Shown one piece after another: positions 34,304-39,501 of a stretch of DNA of 39,501 bases. Location: NCBI RefSeq assembly GCF_947331435.1, contig NZ_CAMZOF010000020.1, forward strand, positions 1-39,501. The letters run 5' to 3'. Origin of the DNA: Pelagibius sp. Alg239-R121 (GTDB taxonomy: Bacteria > Pseudomonadota > Alphaproteobacteria > Kiloniellales > Kiloniellaceae). Position numbers and translations under genes: made by a program. Numbering within the stretch: position 1 is the first letter of the stretch; each line of letters starts with the position of its first letter. The notes under the pieces were generated by a model. That model was not told where the DNA came from. It saw only the letters and a program-made list of their open reading frames with translations, and made no database searches.

Positions 34304-34681
34304 CTATGTCGCCCGGTTTTTGTTGAGTGCGAGAACGAGTCCGTAAATGCTCTTCTTGATTTCAGTAGAAGAAATAGCTTCGAACTGGCGCATCAAGCGC
34401 GGCGTTGACCGGCCGGCATCAGCCGGCCTTTTTGCATCTTGAACAGCGTCCGGATTGTAACCGGCGAAAAATGCCTCGACGTTTGTCTCAAGCACGTCGG
34501 CAATCTGATAGAGCCGAGCGGCGCAAACTCGGTTCTTGCCGCGTTCATATTTCTGCAGCTGTTGAAGCGCAATCCCGAGCTGGCTGGAGACCACCTTTAG
34601 GGTAAGGCCGCGTTCGCGGCGGATAGTACGGATTCTGGCTGCAATGTGCGCGTTGATTGAAGTCAGAATATCAGAAGACAT
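34304..34681 (-). CDS. XRE-family transcriptional regulator
   Basis: A 125-aa protein with a Cro/C1-type helix-turn-helix at ~residues 15-68: IRTIRRERGLTLKVVSSQLGIALQQLQKYERGKNRVCAARLYQIADVL. The C-terminal half has no recognisable ligand domain. ATG at 34681 has AAGGTGG upstream. Its ribosome-binding site and first ~20 codons are nearly the same as those of the chemoreceptor gene upstream, indicating an old duplication. It follows the chemoreceptor after 33 bases and is probably co-transcribed. Confidence 0.88.
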   Translation of the reverse strand: MSSDILTSINAHIAARIRTIRRERGLTLKVVSSQLGIALQQLQKYERGKNRVCAARLYQIADVLETNVEAFFAGYNPDAVQDAKRPADAGRSTPRLMRQFEAISSTEIKKSIYGLVLALNKNRAT

Positions 34682-34714
34682 GTCGGTTCCACCTTACTGC
34701 TGATCGTTAAAAGT

Positions 34715-36871
34715 TTAGGGGGCGATCCGCGATCGCGACTCTTCTGCGTCACGAACGGTCGCACGCAGATGGCCGACGAAGTCATCGACCTTCTCCTCCA
34801 ACTGCCGCGCTTCCTGTGCGAGTTCCGAGGCCGAGTTTTCGACGTCTCCCGCCGCGGACACGGTGGTTGTGGCGGATTCACGGACCTGGGCGATGTTCGA
34901 AGTCACCTGATCCGTGCCGTTTGAGGCCTGCTGAACCGAATTCGTGATTTCCGCGGTTATTGCGCCCTGTTCCTCCACGGCGGAGGCGATGGCGGTGGCG
35001 GCTTCGTAGATGGAATTGATCGTGCTGGAAATTCCGTGGATCGCGTCGACAGCATCGCGCGTTTCGCTCTGGATCGCGCCGATCTGTCCGGAAATCTCTT
35101 CCGTGGCCTTGGCGGTCTGGTTGGCCAGGGATTTGACCTCGGAGGCCACTACGGCGAAGCCTTTGCCGGCTTCGCCGGCCCGGGCGGCTTCGATCGTAGC
35201 GTTCAAGGCCAGCAGGTTGGTCTGTTCGGCGATATCGTTGATCAGCTTGATCACCTCGCCGATTTTATCGGCAGCTGCCGCCAGGCCTTCGACCTTGTTG
35301 TTGGTCTTCGAAGTTTCCTCCACGGCGTCGCTGGCTATATCCGCCGAGCGCCGCACCTGGGAACTGATTTCGCTGATCGAGGAGGAGAGTTCGTTTGTCG
35401 CCGCCGCAACGGACTGGACGTTGGCCGAGGCTTCCTCCACGGCCGCGGTGACCACGGAGGCCTGACTTGACGAGTGGTTCGCGTTTGCGGCCATGTTCTG
35501 GGCCGTCGTACGCATGCCATCGGCGGAGGAAGAGACCGAGGAGATGATCTGGCCGACCGAGGACTCGAAGTCGTTGGCCATGGTCATGCGGGCTTCCTGA
35601 CGCTCGGCAGAGGCTCGTTTCTCCGCCTTCAGCTTATCTTCCTCCATGCGCTGAACCCGTTCGGCGTTGCCTTTGAATTGCTCGAGCGCGCGGTTGATGT
35701 CACCGATTTCGTCGCTGCGATCCTGGCCCGGAACCTCGACGTTGTAGTCGCCCTCCATGAGGCGCTTGATCACGGAGATCGACTGGCGGAGCGGATTGCG
35801 GATCAGGATCTGACAGATGCAAAGCAGGGCGCCGATCAAAACCAGAAGCAGCACGATACCGCCAAAGACGGTGTTGTTCTGTACCACGTCCGCCTGTTCC
35901 GTCAGCTTGGCGGTCGGGACGTTGACCACGACCGACCAGGGCGCATCTGAATCGCGGATCTCCACCGGGATGAAGAGGCGGAAAAGGCCGTCGTCCTCGG
36001 CTTCGAGCGGCTGGCCGGTCCGGATGTCTTCGACGGCCCGTTTGAAGACAGTGTTTGTCGGATCGAGTTCCTTCGCATGCAGGTCCTCCTGCGCATGCGC
36101 GACCCACTTGCCGTTGTTGGAGATCAGATTGACCGAGCTCTCCGCGCCGAAAGGCTGGAGGTCGTTGAAGGCGGCGGTCATTCCGTTCAGGCTCATATCC
36201 ACGCCGATGACGCCCAGGAACGTGCCGCTCTCATCCAGAACCGGATAGATGAAAGAGACCAGCAGAACCTGATTGCCGTCGACATCGTAAAAGACCGGGT
36301 CGACAATCGAGGCAGCCTTGGTCCGCTTCGATTTGTTGTAGTACTCGCCGCCTTCGCCGGTGTCGGTGTATCCGGTCAGGAAATAGGGTTCGACGCCCTT
36401 GCCGAAGTTGTAGAAGTAGGCGATGTAGCGACCGGTTTCGTCGTGATGTCCGTCGTCGGCGTTCTTGTAGGCTTCATCGTTGCCGTCGAGGGCATTGGGT
36501 TCAAAACCGGCCCAGGTGCCGGCGAGTCCGGGATTGGCCTCCAACATTTCCTTTAACACATTGTGGTAGGCCTGCCGTCCTTCGACGCCGGACGCCTTGA
36601 TAGCGTTGAAGGCCTGTTCGATGCTGTGCGCGACGGTCATAGCTTCGTCGAGCTGGTTCTTGACCTTGCCGGCCTCCACCTCACCGATGGCGCGCGCTTG
36701 GCTGAGCGTAAGGTTCCGCATGCTGTCCTGAACCGTCCAACTCATCAGCACGATGCTCACCGTGAGGCAAAGCAGTACGATCAGTGCGCTGCCGAAGGTC
36801 AGTTTCGCGCTCAGCGTATTGATTCTGGCTACAACGAGCGCTTTGATTGAAGCTTGAATATCTGAAGACAT
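34715..36871 (-). CDS. Methyl-accepting chemotaxis protein with periplasmic Cache domain
   Basis: A 718-aa transmembrane chemoreceptor. TM1 is ~residues 22-46 ([20 protein letters not shown]), the periplasmic dCache-type sensor is ~47-345 ([36 protein letters not shown]), and TM2 is ~350-370 ([16 protein letters not shown]). A HAMP domain follows ([30 protein letters not shown]), then the signalling domain with the hairpin tip [21 protein letters not shown] that contacts CheA/CheW. ATG 36871 is chosen for its AAGGTGG and the shared leader; an upstream in-frame start at 36928 is possible. Cache domains of this kind often bind amino acids or amines; the ligand is unknown. No CheB/R docking pentapeptide is seen. 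Confidence 0.95.
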   Translation of the reverse strand: MSSDIQASIKALVVARINTLSAKLTFGSALIVLLCLTVSIVLMSWTVQDSMRNLTLSQARAIGEVEAGKVKNQLDEAMTVAHSIEQAFNAIKASGVEGRQAYHNVLKEMLEANPGLAGTWAGFEPNALDGNDEAYKNADDGHHDETGRYIAYFYNFGKGVEPYFLTGYTDTGEGGEYYNKSKRTKAASIVDPVFYDVDGNQVLLVSFIYPVLDESGTFLGVIGVDMSLNGMTAAFNDLQPFGAESSVNLISNNGKWVAHAQEDLHAKELDPTNTVFKRAVEDIRTGQPLEAEDDGLFRLFIPVEIRDSDAPWSVVVNVPTAKLTEQADVVQNNTVFGGIVLLLVLIGALLCICQILIRNPLRQSISVIKRLMEGDYNVEVPGQDRSDEIGDINRALEQFKGNAERVQRMEEDKLKAEKRASAERQEARMTMANDFESSVGQIISSVSSSADGMRTTAQNMAANANHSSSQASVVTAAVEEASANVQSVAAATNELSSSISEISSQVRRSADIASDAVEETSKTNNKVEGLAAAADKIGEVIKLINDIAEQTNLLALNATIEAARAGEAGKGFAVVASEVKSLANQTAKATEEISGQIGAIQSETRDAVDAIHGISSTINSIYEAATAIASAVEEQGAITAEITNSVQQASNGTDQVTSNIAQVRESATTTVSAAGDVENSASELAQEARQLEEKVDDFVGHLRATVRDAEESRSRIAP

Positions 36872-36961
36872 GTCGGTTCCACCTTGCGGCTGATCGTTAT
36901 TTTTGGAGCCAGAAAAAATTCGTATCAATCGTTCATAATAAGTTCAGGAGGTGATCCACGT

Positions 36962-37153
36962 TCATGATTCCTCTGCGTCACTAACGGCCGCAGGTGTAAA
37001 TCGTCCGTCAACCATTTCCTCCACCGTCGACACGATCTGAGAGCGGTCCAGCCCTATATCCGTCAGGTAGTAGTCGCTTAAGTTTTGGAGTTCGCGGATT
37101 GTGGTGCGTCGTCGGTGCCAACGGGCAATCCCTTCGATAATCCAGCTAACCAT
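36962..37153 (-). CDS. DUF1127 protein
   Basis: A 63-aa basic small protein of the DUF1127 family, abundant in alphaproteobacteria: WHRRRTTIRELQNLSDYYLTDIGLDRSQI (residues 12-40). Arg-rich DUF1127 proteins have been tied to RNA binding and to phosphate and stress responses in some species. The ATG (37153) overlaps the end of a 21-codon upstream frame. Its 3' end (DAEES and following bases) resembles the 3' end of the chemoreceptor gene. Confidence 0.88.
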   Translation of the reverse strand: MVSWIIEGIARWHRRRTTIRELQNLSDYYLTDIGLDRSQIVSTVEEMVDGRFTPAAVSDAEES

Positions 37154-37211
37154 GGTGGGCTTCTGCCCTGAAGCGCCTTCCGAGGTTGGAAAGCTGATAA
37201 GCGGTGTTCAT
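37146..37211 (-). CDS. 21-aa upstream peptide coupled to the DUF1127 gene
   Basis: ATG at 37211 follows GGAGGACACC, the best ribosome-binding site in this area. The peptide is MNTAYQLSNLGRRFRAEAHHG and its TAG overlaps the DUF1127 start (ATGGTTAG). The downstream gene lacks its own strong site, so translation of this peptide may control it. A former N-terminus lost by frameshift is the alternative. Confidence 0.5.
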   Translation of the reverse strand: MNTAYQLSNLGRRFRAEAHHG

Positions 37212-37457
37212 GGTGTCCTCCATCGAATTCTGGTTTTACCGCTCGCGGATCACCTCTCCTTCGAGCCAATGTAAGTCACAGTCTCTTGTGACTTCATCGG
37301 TGTCGACTTTCAGGTGATTTACAGAGAGCGTCGTGTTTTCGATAAACGTTTAAACCAAAAAAATTTGTTTACACGATTATCGTTTACAAAGCATGAAATT
37401 CATGCGAGGGGGAAGTTGGCCGCGTCTGACGTGTTGGCTCGACAGGTTGTCTCGCCA

Positions 37458-37664
37458 TCATGCAGGTCGAAACAGCCTGGCGCCCAATCCTACGGCAAAC
37501 AGAACCGCGCCCAGAACTAAAAGCAGAAATCCGATTGGAAGGAAAAGGCTCTCCTGCAGCACACCGTCTGCGTCGACGTAGCCGTAGAAGATGCTCTCAA
37601 GCATCAACGAGATCGCGCCGCCGGCGAGGGCGGCAATACTAACTATCCAAAGTTTGAAAGCCAT
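37458..37664 (-). CDS. Small two-helix membrane protein, DUF3955-like
   Basis: A 68-aa protein with two membrane segments, KLWIVSIAALAGGAISLML and FLPIGFLLLVLGAVLFAVG, joined by ESIFYGYVDADGVLQES. That central block matches the DUF3955 pattern. ATG 37664 has GGGAAG upstream; an in-frame ATG at 37697 would add 11 polar residues. Function unknown; inner membrane expected. Confidence 0.65.
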   Translation of the reverse strand: MAFKLWIVSIAALAGGAISLMLESIFYGYVDADGVLQESLFLPIGFLLLVLGAVLFAVGLGARLFRPA

Positions 37665-37783
37665 ACTTTGGTTCTTCCCGTTGTGTTGATCGGTCATGTA
37701 AACTGATTTTAAGGCACCAGGAAGGCCGACCGCTTGATGCGGGATCGCGCGGGCCTGGATTGATCGGTCACCGAAAGGTGGGG

Positions 37784-38452
37784 TCAAATGGCGTTTTCGA
37801 GCATCGCCCTTCGCTGCAAGATCTCTTTGTGACGCCTCGCGAAGCCAACTCCCGCTAGACCAAGCCCCAACAGAGCGAGCGTACCGGGCTCAGGAATAGC
37901 TACACTATGGGGATCGGAGATGGTTCCGGCCGTGGGCCTGACGATGTCGTTCCGCATTTCTCCTCCAACAAAACCCGGTGAGCAATCATCACAGACACCG
38001 ATGTCAATCAGTGCGGTTCCGAAATTCGCCGTAAGACTCGGCAACTGAAACGTGAAGTCGAAGAACAGGGGTGCCGAGAATGGCGCTGAAGCCAGTCCGG
38101 TTACAGCAAATGCACCTCCTGATAGGTTGCCTGCGGAAGATGAGAAGGTCGCACCGGCTAGATTGGACGACAACACTGAACCACCGGAAAAGTCAAAGCT
38201 ATTAAAAGCACCATCCCAGTCGAATAGAAATTCATTGAACCTGCCTCCGCTTGTGGAGGTCACGGTGCCGCTAATCTGGAGCCGGTCGGTCGAGTCGTCG
38301 AAAACCGCGCTCACGCCTGTAATGGCCAGTGCTTGGGCGCTGCCCATAACACCCAGGGTCATTCCAGCAGCAGCAAGGACTCTCAACGCCCACCTGCTCA
38401 GCGTGTTCGAATTAACCCTGCCAGCGGTTGCGGACAAAAACCTGGTTCGCAT
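37784..38452 (-). CDS. PEP-CTERM-anchored exported protein
   Basis: A 222-aa protein. It has an N-terminal signal peptide (LRVLAAAGMTLGVMGSAQALA, ~residues 24-44) and a C-terminal sorting tail: VAIPEPGTLALLGLGLAGVGFARRHK, that is, Pro-Glu-Pro, hydrophobic helix, basic end. Such proteins are processed by exosortase and put on the surface or in exopolysaccharide. The middle is Ser/Gly-rich beta-sandwich-like and carries one CDDC. ATG 38452 is chosen because GAGAGAAATAGA precedes it and the signal peptide then lies correctly. No exosortase gene is in the window. Confidence 0.85.
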   Translation of the reverse strand: MRTRFLSATAGRVNSNTLSRWALRVLAAAGMTLGVMGSAQALAITGVSAVFDDSTDRLQISGTVTSTSGGRFNEFLFDWDGAFNSFDFSGGSVLSSNLAGATFSSSAGNLSGGAFAVTGLASAPFSAPLFFDFTFQLPSLTANFGTALIDIGVCDDCSPGFVGGEMRNDIVRPTAGTISDPHSVAIPEPGTLALLGLGLAGVGFARRHKEILQRRAMLENAI

Positions 38453-38614
38453 TCTATTTCTCTCTTTGTTGATTATTGAGTTATCAGTCACCCGAAGGTC
38501 GAGGACATTCCGAAATACTTTCCGTAGCCACTGAGCCGCCCGCTGAAAGCGGCAACGAAACGAGTTTTCATAATTGCCTACTCTGTTATCGAAGCGGGTT
38601 TGCAAACACAAGCT

Positions 38615-39378
38615 TTAAAACATCTTCATCTGTTCGCCTTTTGGTAATGGCAGACTGATGGCTGTTTCTTTGCCGCTTTCAGCGGGCGGCACCGCCGTTT
38701 CGGATTGGTTATCGTCGGTCGCAAAGGGGCTGCCGTGCTTGTCCAGAAATCCGAGAGTCCCCGGCAAAGTGAAGGATTCGAACATTTCCATTGAGAGGGT
38801 ATTTCCGCGCCAGACACGCCCCGAAAGGCCGCGGCAAGCAAGCTGCAAAAAGCACATGCGGTAGGGCAGTTCTGCGATGTCGATCGCTTCGATCCAAAGG
38901 CAGCTTGCCGGATCGTGACCCTTGTCCTCGATGACATCGGCGATCGCCAGCACCATTGCACCCGCACCGCAAGCGGGCTCCTGCAGGGTGATGAACCCTT
39001 CTGTTCAAGCTTCTGATCAAGATCGCCGCAATTGATCTCGGCAATCAGGCGGCAAACATCGTAAGGCGTGAAGAATTGTCCGTTGGCGCCTTCCAGCAGA
39101 CCAAGCTCGCCGGCGACGCTCCCGAGAAAGTCGCTTCTCTGTCCGGCCTGGTCGAAGACCATAGCCAGCAGTTCGGGCATGCGGCGGACATCGTCTTTCT
39201 TCCGGTAGCTCCGCACCACCTGCATATATTGCTCTTCCAGGGCCTCGGCCCGGGCAGGCTCGGCGGTCTTCTTGGCGAGCGCGCAACTCGCCATGGTCAG
39301 GAAATCCCGGAACTTGGTGTAACCGTCTTTGCCCGGGTCGATCTCGCGCAGGATTTTGATGAAGGCTTTCACGCTCAT
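38615..39378 (-). pseudogene. N-6 DNA methylase-like protein, one-base frameshift
   Basis: The first frame (ATG 39378) covers ~128 residues: KILREIDPGKDGYTKFRDFLTMAS, LLAMVFDQAGQRSDFLG and GQFFTPYDVCRLIAEI, the HsdM-type segment (normally QFFTP) before motif I. At 38996-38998 a CCC run (GGG on the coding strand) lacks one base; the other frame carries on with GFITLQEPACGAGAMVLAIADVI (SAM motif I) and RMCFLQLACRGLSGRVWRGN to the stop at 38615. No NPPY/DPPY motif is seen even after correction, as in some short plasmid members of the family. As sequenced, the SAM site is out of frame and the gene is dead. Confidence 0.82.
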
Positions 39379-39419
39379 TGGGGCAGCCCCAGAGCAACGG
39401 CTGTCAGGGCCAGTAGGCA

Positions 39420-39501
39420 GGGAATGTGAGTGCCGGATGGAAACTACCCATTAGCGCCGAGTGAAAAGTACCCAGTTTGGGGTTTAGATCAGCTGTTGCT
39501 C
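39420..39501. other. Possible insertion-sequence end at the right edge
   Basis: Two related words, GAAACTACCCATTA (39442) and GAAAAGTACCCAGTT (39465), occur 20-25 bases apart in a gene-free segment. Repeated subterminal words are typical of IS21-type ends, but the element itself would lie outside the window. Confidence 0.25.

Overview
The window looks like part of a plasmid, chromid or integrated plasmid of an alphaproteobacterium. DUF736, a RHE_PE00001-family protein, a DUF1127 protein, a RepA/ParA-type partition ATPase and IS6, IS30, IS110 and Tn3 elements are all typical of such replicons. Base composition changes along the window: the RHS gene and the chemoreceptor block are GC-rich, while the origin region and the alpha/beta hydrolase gene are visibly more AT-rich, which suggests assembly from several sources. 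No rRNA or tRNA gene was seen.

Layout. (1) 1-4538, minus strand: the first ~1512 codons of a very large secreted SpvB/FG-GAP/RHS protein whose C-terminus lies beyond the left edge. A terminator-like hairpin lies in its leader. (2) 4849-16430: a replication and maintenance block. It holds DUF736 (frameshifted near its end), a DnaB-type helicase (minus) divergent from a DnaG-type primase (plus), an excisionase-like antitoxin/PIN toxin pair, an iteron origin at 10853-11255, a Rep initiator (minus), ParA and ParB (plus), a perfect 20-bp palindrome touching the parB stop codon (candidate parS), one more iteron in inverted orientation at 15374, and a RHE_PE00001-family protein. (3) 16513-17364: a 14-7-14 inverted repeat and the N-terminal two-thirds of a tyrosine recombinase. 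(4) 17334-20537: a minimal Tn3-family transposon with 38-bp terminal repeats and only tnpA. It cuts the recombinase on its left and an inositol-monophosphatase-family gene on its right, and has no target duplication, so it marks a rearrangement junction. (5) 20538-25682: a close-packed catabolic operon (phosphatase remnant, N-formylglutamate-amidohydrolase family, glutamine-synthetase-like ligase, aldehyde dehydrogenase, iron alcohol dehydrogenase), best read as a gamma-glutamylation route for an amine or amino alcohol. (6) 25690-28330: an insertion-sequence cluster (IS6 with a frameshifted transposase, IS30 remnant, IS110). (7) 28674-29292: a ParDE toxin-antitoxin operon with a clear operator. 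(8) 29289-31830: two diverged copies of a serine-resolvase/zinc-ribbon module around an alpha/beta hydrolase, with another resolvase remnant. (9) 32061-33983: GrpB, RidA and methyltransferase genes. (10) 34304-37211: XRE regulator, chemoreceptor and DUF1127 protein, whose gene junctions are partly duplicated. (11) 37458-39378: DUF3955-like membrane protein, PEP-CTERM protein and a frameshifted N-6 DNA methylase.

The most notable system is the replication block. One compact locus combines an iteron origin, initiator, helicase, primase, addiction pair and partition genes with a candidate centromere, that is, nearly everything needed for initiation, primer synthesis, unwinding and segregation. 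Three unrelated genes (DUF736, IS6 transposase, N-6 methylase) are each broken by a one-base indel, which means either recent decay or sequence error.
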